DNA of 64,000 nucleotides from Neobacillus cucumis (GTDB lineage Bacteria > Bacillota > Bacilli > Bacillales_B > DSM-18226), in NCBI RefSeq assembly GCF_016107705.1, contig NZ_JAEHGC010000005.1:1-64000 (forward strand), written 5' to 3'. Below the pieces are notes generated by a model. That model did no database searches, was not told the origin of the DNA, and saw nothing but the letters and a program-made list of their open reading frames with translations. Shown piece by piece: positions 26,857 through 36,091 of this stretch (position 1 is the stretch's first letter; each line of letters starts with the position of its first letter). The position numbers and the translations under genes were made by a program.

Positions 26857-28611
26857 GTGGAAACGTTTAAAAAATTAAAATCTTATTATTGGCCTTACAA
26901 AAAGTATTTTTTTATTTCCATGAGTTTTTTGTTAGTCGTTACGGCAATAACTGTTGTATATCCGATGATTTTACAGCAAACAATTGATGAGGTGGTATTA
27001 AAAGGGAAGTATTATTTGGTTCCATACCTGGCTATCGGTTTTATTTTTCTAATGGGGATAAAGGGCGGAGCCACCTTTATCAATCAATACACAGGTGATT
27101 TATTTGGAATTACCTCCGTCTATAAACTGCGAAATTCCTTATATGAAAAGCTGCAGTTTCTACCGTTTAGATACTATGATAATGCCAAAACGGGAGATTT
27201 AATGTCCCGATTAACGGCAGATGTCGAAGGATTTCGCTTTTTTCTTTCCTTTGGCTTTTCAGAATTACTTAGATTCCTCTTGTTAATCGCGCTTAGTGTA
27301 GCCGTGATGCTTTACTATTCCATCAGTCTAACTATCATTACACTCATCTCACTTCCTTTTTTATCTATCATCGTTTATAAATTTGATCGTGCGGTGCACC
27401 CTGCCTTTAAGGGGATTCGACAATCATTCGGACGATTAAATACAAAAGTTCAAGAAAGCATCAGTGGAATCAATACTGTTAAATCTCTATCAAGAGAAGG
27501 ATTTGAAATTGAAAAATTTAACGCTTCAAATGGTGATTATAAGCAGCAAAATATCTTCACCTCCACCATATGGGCAAAGTATTTTCCATTAATGGAGCTA
27601 ATGGGAAATATCAGTGTTGTCCTTTTATTAGGATACGGTGGTACTCTTGTCATGAGGGGTTCATTAAAACCGGGGGAACTTGTCGCTTTTTATAGTTTGG
27701 TATGGTACATTATTTGGCCGATTGTTAACCTTGGATTTGTAATTAATTTGTTTTCACAAGCAAAGGCTTCAGGGGAACGGCTTTTAGAAGTCTTAGAAGT
27801 GAATAACGAAATAAATGATCAAGATGAGACAATAGATTCTGGCAGGTTAAACGGTCAAGTAGAGTTTAAAAACGTCTCCCTACGCTATGATGAGGGCTTA
27901 AAGGAAGCATTATTTGGTATTTCCTTTAAGATTGAGCCTGGAAAAGTAATTGGACTCATTGGCCCGACCGGTTCAGGTAAAACAAGCATTACGCAGCTTA
28001 TGACGAGATTTTATGAACCATCTGAAGGGGAGGTTTTGATTGATGATAAACCTGTAAGCGATTTTTCGCTCAGGACCTTAAGAAGCAATATAGGTTTTGT
28101 ATTGCAGGAATCCTTTTTATTTTCGACTACCATAAAAGAAAATATCTCTTACGGAAGACCTGAGGCAGACATGTACCAAATTATTGATGCAGCTAAACGT
28201 GCCCAGGCACATGACTTTATTATGGAACTTCCGAATGGTTATGAAACGATACTTGGAGAACGGGGAATGGGCCTTTCAGGAGGACAAAAGCAAAGAATTG
28301 CGATTGCCAGAGCTATTTGTGTGGACCCAAGTATTTTAATCTTAGACGATGCTACTAGTGCAGTCGATATGGAAACGGAACTAAATATCCAAAAGGCTTT
28401 AAAAGAAGTCATGAAAGGCCGGACTACCTTCATCATTGCTCACCGTATCTCCTCCTTAAAGCATGCAGATGAAATTTTAGTATTAAAAAATGGCCGGATT
28501 GTGGAACGGGGAAAGCATGAGAAACTGTTAAATAATAATGGCCAATATCAACGGGTATTTGAAATCCAATATAAGGATCGGCAGAAAAAGGCATCATCTA
28601 AAACAGGTTAA
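26857..28611 (+). CDS. ABC exporter half-transporter, degenerate-site subunit
   Basis: A 584-residue type IV exporter half: six membrane spans (residues about 20-300) and a C-terminal ATPase domain with Walker A 'GPTGSGKTS', signature 'LSGGQKQR' and Walker B 'ILILDDATSAVD'. The catalytic Glu after Walker B is Asp, as in the degenerate site of heterodimeric exporters (BmrC/BmrD, TM287/288). The GTG at 26857 is chosen because GGAAAGGGGA precedes it; the upstream in-frame ATG 26740 lies in a terminator. The partner gene starts 15 bases after the stop. It resembles YfiB/YknU-type proteins; the substrate is unknown. Confidence 0.85.
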   Translation: METFKKLKSYYWPYKKYFFISMSFLLVVTAITVVYPMILQQTIDEVVLKGKYYLVPYLAIGFIFLMGIKGGATFINQYTGDLFGITSVYKLRNSLYEKLQFLPFRYYDNAKTGDLMSRLTADVEGFRFFLSFGFSELLRFLLLIALSVAVMLYYSISLTIITLISLPFLSIIVYKFDRAVHPAFKGIRQSFGRLNTKVQESISGINTVKSLSREGFEIEKFNASNGDYKQQNIFTSTIWAKYFPLMELMGNISVVLLLGYGGTLVMRGSLKPGELVAFYSLVWYIIWPIVNLGFVINLFSQAKASGERLLEVLEVNNEINDQDETIDSGRLNGQVEFKNVSLRYDEGLKEALFGISFKIEPGKVIGLIGPTGSGKTSITQLMTRFYEPSEGEVLIDDKPVSDFSLRTLRSNIGFVLQESFLFSTTIKENISYGRPEADMYQIIDAAKRAQAHDFIMELPNGYETILGERGMGLSGGQKQRIAIARAICVDPSILILDDATSAVDMETELNIQKALKEVMKGRTTFIIAHRISSLKHADEILVLKNGRIVERGKHEKLLNNNGQYQRVFEIQYKDRQKKASSKTG

Positions 28612-28626
28612 AGGAGCGAATGATTT

Positions 28627-30447
28627 TTGATTGAAAAAAAAGCGCATCCAAGTATATTAAAACGGTTTCATTATTCCTCAGATCAAGTGATTGAAAAACC
28701 CTTTAACTGGATTCAAATGGCAAGGCTGTTTAGCTATCTCAAGCCATATAATAACAATTTATTACCTCTCTCAGCACTAATGGTCATCATCACCACGGCT
28801 ATTCGGTTAACCATTCCGATTTTAATTGGAGTCTATACGCTAGATAAAGCCATCATCAATAAAGACACCCATTTATTGACCATCCTAGTTATCATCATTG
28901 CCAGCCTCTATTTCATTTCGTACATTGCAAATATTTTTCGAATTCGCTGGATGAATGAACTGGGGCAGGGGGTCATCTACGATATCCGAAAGCATCTTTT
29001 TTCACATGTACAAAATCTTTCGCATCAGTTTTTTGACCAGCGTTCTGCCGGTTCGATTCTTGTTCGGATTATGAATGATATCAATTCATTGCAGGATTTA
29101 TTTACAAACGGAGTGATTAATTCATTAATGGATTCATTATTGTTAATAGGTGTTTTGATTGTTTTATTTTCACTTAGCCCATCACTTGCCCTTTCTGTAA
29201 TGGTCATTTTACCAATCATGTTCTTTATCTCCACCAGCCTGCGTCGGAAAATTCGCAGATCTTGGCAGGTCGTAAGATTAAAACAAGCGAAGCTTAATTC
29301 TCATTTAAACGAAAGTATCCAGGGAATTCGCGTAACCCAATCCTTTACCCAGGAAAAGGAGAATATGGCTTTTTTTCAGGGTGTAAATCAGGAGAATTTC
29401 GAAAGCTGGAGAGTAGCTTCTCAAAAAAATGCGATGTTTAGGCCGCTTGTCGAAATAACCAATGCACTTGGTTCTGCGGTTTTAATTTGGTATGGAAGCC
29501 ATCTTATCTTGAATGATTCTATGAAAATTGGGGAATTTGTCTCGTTTGCTTTTTATCTTGGAATGTTTTGGGAACCAATTTCAAGGTTAGGGCAGGTGTA
29601 TAATCAGCTATTAGTTGGTATGGCCTCTTCTGAACGGATATTCGAGTTTCTAGATGAAAAGCCGATTGTTTCGGAAAAAGACAACCCGCAGGAAATGGGG
29701 GATATAAAGGGGCATATTCAATTTAAAAATGTTGTGTTCTCCTATGATGAGAGTCGGCTTGCTTTAAACGGGGTGAGCCTTGAAATAAAAGCGGGACAAA
29801 CAGCAGCATTTGTCGGGCACACCGGTTCAGGAAAGACAACAATAGCCAATCTTATCTCACGTTTTTACGACGCAACATCAGGGGAAATTCATATTGATCA
29901 ACACAATATAAAGGATATCTCACTGAAGAGTCTTAGACAGCAAATTAGTGTGGTCTTGCAGGATACTTTTATTTTTTCAGGAACGATTATGGAAAATATC
30001 CGCTTCGGGAGACCAGATGCAACGGACGAGGAAGTCCTATATGCAGCAAAAGCAGTTGGTGCTCATCACTTTATTGAAAAGCTTCCAAATGGCTTTCATC
30101 ATGAAGTGGAAGAACGTGGGAATATTTTATCCGTCGGTGAAAGGCAGCTTCTCTCGTTTGCCAGAGCCCTTTTAGCCAACCCAAGCATTTTAATTTTAGA
30201 TGAGGCGACAGCAAGTATTGATACAGAGACAGAAGTACTTATCCAAAAAGCTTTAAAAACTTTATTAAAAGGTCGAACCGCCATTATCATTGCCCATCGT
30301 CTTTCGACTATTCGGGATGCTGAACAAATCATTGTATTAGATCATGGGCAATTGATTGAAAAAGGCAACCATGAAGAATTAATGGAGATTCAAGGAGAGT
30401 ATTATCATTTGGTAACAGCACAGTTTAACATGGTAGATGCAGTGTAA
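28627..30447 (+). CDS. ABC exporter half-transporter, catalytic-site subunit
   Basis: A 606-residue partner of the preceding gene: a longer N-terminal extension, six spans, then an ATPase domain with Walker A 'GHTGSGKTT', Walker B 'ILILDEATASID' with the catalytic Glu, but a divergent signature 'LSVGERQL'. In the heterodimer this signature faces the partner's Asp-containing Walker B (the degenerate site), while this Glu faces the partner's perfect LSGGQ. The pair therefore fits one consensus and one dead ATP site. Similar to YfiC/YknV. The start is TTG at 28627 after AAGGAG. The terminator overlaps the stop codon. Confidence 0.87.
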   Translation: MIEKKAHPSILKRFHYSSDQVIEKPFNWIQMARLFSYLKPYNNNLLPLSALMVIITTAIRLTIPILIGVYTLDKAIINKDTHLLTILVIIIASLYFISYIANIFRIRWMNELGQGVIYDIRKHLFSHVQNLSHQFFDQRSAGSILVRIMNDINSLQDLFTNGVINSLMDSLLLIGVLIVLFSLSPSLALSVMVILPIMFFISTSLRRKIRRSWQVVRLKQAKLNSHLNESIQGIRVTQSFTQEKENMAFFQGVNQENFESWRVASQKNAMFRPLVEITNALGSAVLIWYGSHLILNDSMKIGEFVSFAFYLGMFWEPISRLGQVYNQLLVGMASSERIFEFLDEKPIVSEKDNPQEMGDIKGHIQFKNVVFSYDESRLALNGVSLEIKAGQTAAFVGHTGSGKTTIANLISRFYDATSGEIHIDQHNIKDISLKSLRQQISVVLQDTFIFSGTIMENIRFGRPDATDEEVLYAAKAVGAHHFIEKLPNGFHHEVEERGNILSVGERQLLSFARALLANPSILILDEATASIDTETEVLIQKALKTLLKGRTAIIIAHRLSTIRDAEQIIVLDHGQLIEKGNHEELMEIQGEYYHLVTAQFNMVDAV

Positions 30448-30480
30448 AGCAGCACAAAATGGCTGTTTTACACTTTCTTT
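30442..30480 (+). terminator. Intrinsic terminator of the ABC exporter operon
   Basis: Twelve-bp stem (30442-30453 with 30462-30473, one G-U) spanning the stop codon; the T-tract after it is imperfect. Confidence 0.7.
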
Positions 30481-30532
30481 GTAACCCTTTTCATTTTTGC
30501 TCGTCGGTTAAATAAAAAGGGGTGTCGTGCAA

Positions 30533-31438
30533 ATGAATAGAATCAATCAATGGATCTCAATTATTTTTGTTTTTCTTCTTCTTTCAGCATGCAGTTCGGG
30601 TAGTAAAAGTGAGAGTGCAAAAATGGATCTTGCTACCAGCAAGACCGCCGATTCTGCTCAAAGCGGAAGGCAAGAAAAAGCATCATTACTATCAGGTGAG
30701 AACGCTAAAAAAGAAAAGGATCAATCGATTGAAATCGAAATGCCCGAAAAAAAGATCATCTATACTGCAGACTTAGAGATTCGTGTGAAAAAGTTTGAAC
30801 AGACTGTAAAAAGAATCGAAGAAAAAGCAGAAAAATACGGTGGATATATCGCAGAATCTAACGTAATAAAAGAGGGGAAAGAGCAGGTGAGTGGAAGCAT
30901 TCGAATTCGAATCCCGCAAAAATATTTTCAAAGTTTTTTACATGATGCCGAGGGGCAGGCTGTTGAAGTGATTCAGCGAAATATTTCGGGTCAGGATGTT
31001 ACCGAAGAATATGTGGATTTAGAATCCAGATTAAAATCAAAAAAAGTCGTGGAAGAACGCTTACTCTCTTTTATGAAAAAAGCGAATAAAACCGAGGACT
31101 TATTAAAAATTTCTACAGATTTGGCATCTGTTCAGGAAGAAATTGAAACGATTGAAGGAAAATTGAAGTTTTTAGAAAATCAAACCGCTTTTTCAACTGT
31201 AAATATAATGCTGCATGAATATAAGGTGGTTGTTCCTAATATTGATAAGGACAATCTTAATACATGGGAGAAAACAAAAAAACAGTTTATGAAAAGTATC
31301 AATACACTTATAGCTGTCGTTTCCTGGCTAGTTGTTTTTGTCATAGGCAATCTTCCGATTTTAATTATGATTTCAGTGATCGGTTTGCTTCTTTATCTTT
31401 ACATCAAGAAAAGAAGAAATCATAATCCAAGAGGATAA
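30533..31438 (+). CDS. DUF4349 lipoprotein with C-terminal membrane anchor
   Basis: A 301-residue exported protein. The signal ends in lipobox 'LSAC'. A low-complexity Ser/Lys/Ala linker is followed by the DUF4349 core: 'IIYTADLEIRVKKFEQTVKRIEEKAEKYGGYIAES', 'GSIRIRIPQKYF' and 'VTEEYVDLESRLKSK', with a coiled-coil stretch. Near the C-terminus come a hydrophobic span and the basic tail 'IKKRRNHN', so it would be held to the membrane at both ends. ATG 30533 suits the AAAAAGGGG site better than GTG 30527. Function is unknown; it follows the ABC exporter after a terminator. Confidence 0.82.
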   Translation: MNRINQWISIIFVFLLLSACSSGSKSESAKMDLATSKTADSAQSGRQEKASLLSGENAKKEKDQSIEIEMPEKKIIYTADLEIRVKKFEQTVKRIEEKAEKYGGYIAESNVIKEGKEQVSGSIRIRIPQKYFQSFLHDAEGQAVEVIQRNISGQDVTEEYVDLESRLKSKKVVEERLLSFMKKANKTEDLLKISTDLASVQEEIETIEGKLKFLENQTAFSTVNIMLHEYKVVVPNIDKDNLNTWEKTKKQFMKSINTLIAVVSWLVVFVIGNLPILIMISVIGLLLYLYIKKRRNHNPRG

Positions 31439-31521
31439 AAGATATTATTATCGTTCAACGTTGTATATGCTAAAATGTACAAAGATAGATAGAGAACCTG
31501 ATTTAGCTGGAGGAGAATTCT

Positions 31522-32181
31522 GTGAAAAAAAGCTTTGCAGTCATAGGACTTGGCCGGTTTGGCGGGAGTATTTGCCGGACACTTACAGAGGAAGGAATTG
31601 AAGTGTTGGCCATTGATAAAAATGAAGAAAGAGTGAATGAATATTCGATGATTGCATCCCATGCCGCTGTGGGAGATACAACAGACGAAGCAGTTTTGAA
31701 AAGTTTAGGAATCCGCAATTTTGATCATGTAATTGTTGCCATTGGTGACGATATCCAATCTAGTATATTAACTACACTTATTTTAAAGGAATTAGGTGTT
31801 CCCAATATTACGGTTAAGGCTCAAAATGATTATCATGAGAAGGTACTCAGGAAAATTGGTGCGGACCAGGTTGTCCACCCTGAACGGGATATGGGACGCA
31901 GGATTGCTAACAATTTAGCTTCTAATAATGTCCTTGATTATCTTGAATTATCTGATGATCATAGTATTGTTGAAATTGTTGCCAATGGAAAGATCGCCGG
32001 GCATACGATTATGGATCTAGATATTCGCAAAAAGTATGGCCTCAATATTGTTGCGATAAAAAGAGGAGAAGAACTGATTGTTTCCCCACAGGCTAAAGAA
32101 ACACTTCGTGTGAATGATGTATTAGTTGTAATTGGAAGCGATGTAGACATAGACCGATTCGGGAAAAAGGCCATGGCATAA
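31522..32181 (+). CDS. ktrC: Potassium uptake regulatory subunit KtrC
   Basis: Cytoplasmic RCK-domain ring subunit that gates the KtrD potassium channel. It has 219 residues: an RCK_N Rossmann domain ('FAVIGLGRFGGSICRTL', then the acidic 'VLAIDKNEERV') and an RCK_C domain from about residue 140 ('GKIAGHTIMDLDIRKKYGLNIVAIKRG'), which in B. subtilis KtrC binds c-di-AMP. The GTG start at 31522 follows GGAGGAG. No ktrD is adjacent, which is normal in B. subtilis. It converges with rnjA at a shared terminator. Confidence 0.93.
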   Translation: MKKSFAVIGLGRFGGSICRTLTEEGIEVLAIDKNEERVNEYSMIASHAAVGDTTDEAVLKSLGIRNFDHVIVAIGDDIQSSILTTLILKELGVPNITVKAQNDYHEKVLRKIGADQVVHPERDMGRRIANNLASNNVLDYLELSDDHSIVEIVANGKIAGHTIMDLDIRKKYGLNIVAIKRGEELIVSPQAKETLRVNDVLVVIGSDVDIDRFGKKAMA

Positions 32182-32196
32182 AATAGGCCAACTTAA

Positions 32197-32231
32197 AAAA
32201 ACGGAAACGCCCTAAGGCGTTTCCGTTTTTA
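32197..32231. terminator. Bidirectional intrinsic terminator between ktrC and rnjA
   Basis: Fourteen-bp perfect stem (32199-32212 with 32216-32229) with A- and T-runs on the two sides. Confidence 0.9.
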
Positions 32232-33896
32232 AACTTCCATAATGATTGGTAAAATCATTGGTCTCCGTTTTGTTTTTTCATAAAGGAATGGTGCGAGTGT
32301 GTCTGTTATTTCATTTTTTATTTCTGACCATTGAGTCGTTTTTCTCTCCATTACCTTATTGATATGTTTAGTAATTAAGTTTTGAGCATCATTAATTAAA
32401 TCGCCGGATTCTCTCATATAGACAAATCCTCTTGAAATCAAATCAGGACCAGAGGCAATTTTAAAATCCTTCATATTGATGCTGACGACGACAACCACTA
32501 AGCCTTCCTCTGAAAGAATTCTTCGGTCTCTTAGTACGATATTTCCAATATCACCAATACCGCTTCCGTCAATATAAACTGAACCGGAAGGGATTTTACC
32601 TGCTACCTGCGCGGTATTTTCTGAAAGAGCCAAAACCTCACCATTATCCATGATAAAACAGTTTTCTTCTTGTACCCCACAGTCAACAGCAAGTTTGGAA
32701 TGCATTCTCTGCATCCGGTATTCTCCGTGAATCGGCATAAAAAACTTCGGCTTTATGAGACGGAGCATCAACTTTTGTTCTTCCTGTCCGCCATGTCCTG
32801 ACGTATGAATATTACTTAATTTTCCATGAATAACATCGGCCCCTGCTCTAAAGAGAAGGTTGATTGTGCGGCTGACGCTTATTGTATTACCAGGGATTGG
32901 CGAAGAAGAAAAGACTACTGTATCTCCCGGTATAATTTGAATTTGTCGATGTGTACCATTCGCAATTCTTGAAAGTGCAGCCATTGGTTCTCCCTGGCTT
33001 CCTGTGCAAAGAATGGTTACCTTATCTGCAGGAAGTCGGTTAATCTGATTGGATTCAATAAACGTTTCTTTTGGAGCAAGAATATATCCTAATTCAAGAC
33101 CGATATTGATAGCAGCCTCCATACTTCTTCCAAATACAGCGATTTTTCGTCCATTTGTTACTGCTGCTTCCACTACTTGCTGCAAGCGATGGATATTTGA
33201 AGCAAAGGTTGCAAAAATGATTCGGCCATCAACTTTTCGGAAAATATCATGTATGCTCTCGCCAACACGGCGTTCTGACATGGTAAATTCAGGAATTTCA
33301 CTATTTGTACTATCCGAGAGTAAACATAAAACTCCCTCTTTTCCAATTTCAGCCATTTTGGTTAAATTAGCTGGTTCACCGACAGGGGTGAAATCAAATT
33401 TAAAATCACCTGTGTGGACAATTTGACCTGGAGGGGTTTTTACGACGATTCCATAGGAATCAGGAATACTATGTGTGGTGCGGAAAAAAGTAACAGATGT
33501 CTTACGGAACTTAATCACATCATCTTCTTTAATTTCAATCAGTTTAGCATTTCTAAGAAGACCATGTTCTTCAAGTTTATTTTTGATTAACCCGAGAGCA
33601 AGTTTACCACCGTAAATAGGAATATTGATTTCCCTAAGCAAATAAGGGATTCCGCCAATATGGTCCTCATGTCCGTGTGTAACAAACAGCCCTTTTATTT
33701 TTTCTTCGTTCTTTACTAGGTAGGTGTAATCCGGAATTACATAATCAATTCCTAAAAGCTCGTCTTCAGGAAATTTTATACCGGCATCAATTAGGATGAT
33801 TTCATCCTGAAATTGAACAGCATATGTGTTCTTACCGATTTCACCCAGTCCTCCCAGGGCAAAAACAGCAGTTTGATCATTTTTTACAAATTTCAT
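32229..33896 (-). CDS. rnjA: Ribonuclease J1
   Basis: Metallo-beta-lactamase/beta-CASP ribonuclease with 5'-3' exo- and endonuclease activity, central to mRNA decay. It has 555 residues, the full family length. The metal site '[12 protein letters not shown]' (residues 72-82) is intact, with '[13 protein letters not shown]' and 'PIHGEYRMQ' of the beta-CASP region and the C-terminal domain. The ATG lies 6 bases after rpoY on the minus strand, so the two form an operon as in B. subtilis. Confidence 0.97.
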   Translation of the reverse strand: MKFVKNDQTAVFALGGLGEIGKNTYAVQFQDEIILIDAGIKFPEDELLGIDYVIPDYTYLVKNEEKIKGLFVTHGHEDHIGGIPYLLREINIPIYGGKLALGLIKNKLEEHGLLRNAKLIEIKEDDVIKFRKTSVTFFRTTHSIPDSYGIVVKTPPGQIVHTGDFKFDFTPVGEPANLTKMAEIGKEGVLCLLSDSTNSEIPEFTMSERRVGESIHDIFRKVDGRIIFATFASNIHRLQQVVEAAVTNGRKIAVFGRSMEAAINIGLELGYILAPKETFIESNQINRLPADKVTILCTGSQGEPMAALSRIANGTHRQIQIIPGDTVVFSSSPIPGNTISVSRTINLLFRAGADVIHGKLSNIHTSGHGGQEEQKLMLRLIKPKFFMPIHGEYRMQRMHSKLAVDCGVQEENCFIMDNGEVLALSENTAQVAGKIPSGSVYIDGSGIGDIGNIVLRDRRILSEEGLVVVVVSINMKDFKIASGPDLISRGFVYMRESGDLINDAQNLITKHINKVMERKTTQWSEIKNEITDTLAPFLYEKTKRRPMILPIIMEV

Positions 33897-33902
33897 AAAT
33901 TA

Positions 33903-34112
33903 TCAAATCTCCAATACTTTGTAATCTTCATTTTGTTGTTCATACTCTAAAAACGCACCTGAAACTGCTTGTACAAATTCAATGTTATAGCCGCGGTCTG
34001 CAAGCTTTTTCCGAACATCTTTTTCTGATTCTCCCTCCATAAAAAGGGTTTTTGTGTTCTCTCTCACTGGTACCTGTTTAATGCTTTCTTGATAATATAC
34101 TTTATATATCAT
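33903..34112 (-). CDS. rpoY: RNA polymerase epsilon subunit RpoY
   Basis: A 69-residue protein matching YkzG/RpoY (formerly DUF1447), a small subunit bound to Firmicute RNA polymerase: '[27 protein letters not shown]', '[18 protein letters not shown]' and '[13 protein letters not shown]'. The ATG is preceded by AAGGAGCG on the minus strand. It is the first gene of the rpoY-rnjA operon, a conserved pairing. Confidence 0.95.
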   Translation of the reverse strand: MIYKVYYQESIKQVPVRENTKTLFMEGESEKDVRKKLADRGYNIEFVQAVSGAFLEYEQQNEDYKVLEI

Positions 34113-34264
34113 GACAATATCGCTCCTTAATCGATCATACCTATTTCTATTATATAAAATTTTTACATCTTTTTCATGTGTTTTATTATATTTGACAAAT
34201 AAACCAAGACATGGACGTTCAGTGAAAAGTATGTAAAAGCATCATTGCTTATCAATTTACAATA

Positions 34265-34297
34265 AGGAAGGAGCCCTTCGCAAGTATGAAGGGCTCA
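34265..34297 (-). terminator. Terminator-like hairpin after the 23-aa peptide gene
   Basis: Nine-bp perfect stem GAGCCCTTC (34271-34279) with GAAGGGCTC (34288-34296). On the minus strand the following tract (CCTTCCTTATT) is only partly T-rich. It lies just past the stop of the peptide gene. Confidence 0.55.
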
Positions 34298-34302
34298 AAA
34301 TT

Positions 34303-34374
34303 TCAGGCAATCGATTTTTTTCGTAGTAAATCTTTCCACTGTTTTAAGAGCTTCTTTCTTAGCTTCTTTAACAT
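34303..34374 (-). CDS. 23-residue cationic amphipathic peptide
   Basis: The frame encodes MLKKLRKKLLKQWKDLLRKK followed by SIA, with 10 Lys/Arg against one Asp and Leu/Trp spaced to form an amphipathic helix. The start is preceded by AAGGAGATGATCC, which differs by one base from the full complement of the 16S rRNA 3' end, an unusually strong ribosome binding site. A plausible promoter (34397-34424) and a terminator-like hairpin (34265-34297) bracket it on the minus strand. I do not recognise the family. By composition it could be a membrane-binding peptide, toxin or leader peptide; none of these is shown. Confidence 0.6.
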   Translation of the reverse strand: MLKKLRKKLLKQWKDLLRKKSIA

Positions 34375-34396
34375 AGTGGATCATCTCCTTAACTTT

Positions 34397-34424
34397 ATTT
34401 TAAACGATCCTTGTCCAATGTAAA
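34397..34424 (-). promoter_or_regulatory. Candidate promoter of the 23-aa peptide gene
   Basis: On the minus strand TTTACA (34424-34419) and TAAAAT (34402-34397) are separated by 16 bp, ending 22 bases before the peptide start. Near-consensus but unproven. Confidence 0.4.
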
Positions 34425-34615
34425 GCAAGCCATGACAGTTTAATGAATATTTTTTTCAGATAAAAGTTTTTTTGCTATTATTATATGGTGATTTTGCTAA
34501 TTCTTTCATGGATAATCATGGAATTCAATTAATTGTTAACGAATTGACAATTTTTTTATGAAGGGTTAGTGTTTTTATAGAAAAATATTATAAGCAGTTT
34601 TTGAAGGAGTTTATT

Positions 34616-35386
34616 ATGAAGAAGATTGTTTTTTTCGACATAGACGGTACATTATTGGATCATGAAAAAAAACTGCCAACTAGCACAAAAAAGGCTATCC
34701 AGCTTTTAAAGGATAGCGGTGTTTATGTCGCAATTGCGACCGGCAGGGCTCCGTTTATGTTTGAAAGTATACGCAAGGAACTTGGAATCGATTCTTATGT
34801 TAGCTATAACGGTCAATTTGTTGTCTTTGAAGGGGAGGTAATCTATGAGAACCCCCTTAATCAAACTGAGCTTGAAAAACTATTGATTGAAACGGAGCAG
34901 AATGGACACCCCTTAATAGTAATGAATGAACAAACGATGAAGGCTACCGTTAAACAACATCCCTTTATCGACATTAGTCTTGGTACATTGAATTTTCCTC
35001 ATCCTGAGCAGGATGCTGCTTTTTATAAAAATAGGAAGATTTATCAATCCCTGCTTTTCTGTGAAGATAAAGAAGAATTAGTGTATTTTAATCACTATCC
35101 AAAGTTTAACTTTATTAGATGGCATGATTATTCTGTCGATGTTTTGCCTAAAGGGGGTTCCAAAGCGGAAGGCATCAAAAAAATGATTGAGCGTTTGGGG
35201 TTTGAATTAAAGGATGTCTATGCTTTTGGAGACGGTTTAAATGATTTGGAAATGTTAAAGGCTGTCGGTACCAGTGTTGCGATGGGAAATGGGGTCCCAG
35301 AGGCAAAAGAACATGCAGATTATATTACAACAGATGTCGCTGAAAATGGAATTTGGAATGGTTTAAAGGAATTACAGTTAATATAA
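34616..35386 (+). CDS. ykrA: HAD-superfamily Cof-type phosphatase YkrA
   Basis: A 256-residue haloacid dehalogenase-type hydrolase with motif I 'FFDIDGTLLD', motif II 'AIATGR', and motif III/IV 'KGGSKAEGI ... FGDGLNDLEML' plus a Cof-type cap (IIB). Such enzymes dephosphorylate sugar phosphates or cofactors; the exact substrate is unknown. ATG 34616 is chosen over the TTG at 34601 because TGAAGGAG precedes it at proper spacing. It converges with defB at a shared terminator. Confidence 0.9.
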   Translation: MKKIVFFDIDGTLLDHEKKLPTSTKKAIQLLKDSGVYVAIATGRAPFMFESIRKELGIDSYVSYNGQFVVFEGEVIYENPLNQTELEKLLIETEQNGHPLIVMNEQTMKATVKQHPFIDISLGTLNFPHPEQDAAFYKNRKIYQSLLFCEDKEELVYFNHYPKFNFIRWHDYSVDVLPKGGSKAEGIKKMIERLGFELKDVYAFGDGLNDLEMLKAVGTSVAMGNGVPEAKEHADYITTDVAENGIWNGLKELQLI

Positions 35387-35424
35387 AAAAACTGCCGGCT
35401 CCTTAAGGAACGGCAGTTTTTTTA
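35385..35424. terminator. Bidirectional intrinsic terminator between ykrA and defB
   Basis: Ten-bp stem (35387-35396 with 35411-35420), with inner CCTTAAGG and flanking A/T-runs. Confidence 0.85.
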
Positions 35425-35973
35425 TCTTTCAATGACGATTGCTCCTTCAATCGGTTTGAAAGGGTCTTGTTTATCAATATAATCATAAAACATAATTCCA
35501 TTTAGATGATCAATCTCATGTTGGAAACAGATAGCCGGAAGCCCTTTTAGACGAAGCTTTACCTCTTCTCCATTTTCGTTAAATCCCTTTACCGTAACCC
35601 TTGCGTGTCTTGGTACAAAGCCTGGTATTGCATCATCCACGGATAGACAGCCTTCTCCTGATTGCAGGTACGATTTTTCTACTGAATGACTGACTATTTT
35701 TGGATTAAATAGTGCGTAACTATATGCAGCTTTTTCGTCCTGTATATGAACAGCAATCATTCGTTTTGAAACATTGATTTGCGGGGCTGCTAAACCGATA
35801 CCCGGTCTTAATTTGTATTTTTCGGCAATCTCAGGGTTTTGACTGTTTTTAACATATTCTAAAAGCTCTTGTAAGACCCGTTTGTCCTCATCAGTGGCCG
35901 GGAGGGGAACTTCCGCTGCTATTTTTCTGAGAGTTGGATGACCATCGCGTATGATATCGTCCATAGTAATCAT
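35422..35973 (-). CDS. defB: Peptide deformylase (DefB/YkrB)
   Basis: Removes the formyl group from nascent proteins. It has 183 residues, a type 2 (Gram-positive) enzyme with the three metal motifs 'GIGLAAPQI', 'GEGCLSVD' and '[10 protein letters not shown]'. The start ATG at 35973 ([11 protein letters not shown]) is preferred to a GTG four codons upstream, because AGGAG overlaps that GTG and B. subtilis DefB starts MITM. It is monocistronic on the minus strand. Confidence 0.95.
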   Translation of the reverse strand: MITMDDIIRDGHPTLRKIAAEVPLPATDEDKRVLQELLEYVKNSQNPEIAEKYKLRPGIGLAAPQINVSKRMIAVHIQDEKAAYSYALFNPKIVSHSVEKSYLQSGEGCLSVDDAIPGFVPRHARVTVKGFNENGEEVKLRLKGLPAICFQHEIDHLNGIMFYDYIDKQDPFKPIEGAIVIER

Positions 35974-36091
35974 GTGCTGTCTCACTCCTGTTTTCTGTTA
36001 TAATGATGAATAAGATTAGTCTATCAAACAAAATTAAAAAAGTTAACCACTTTGTAATGTATCTAAATGGTTTTAGAATAGGGGGATATAC

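Noticed and set aside
34265..34374. A 26-residue reading of the cationic peptide ending in DCLKF
   Set aside because: It came from miscounting the A-run; recounting gives 23 codons ending SIA and TGA at 34303-34305.
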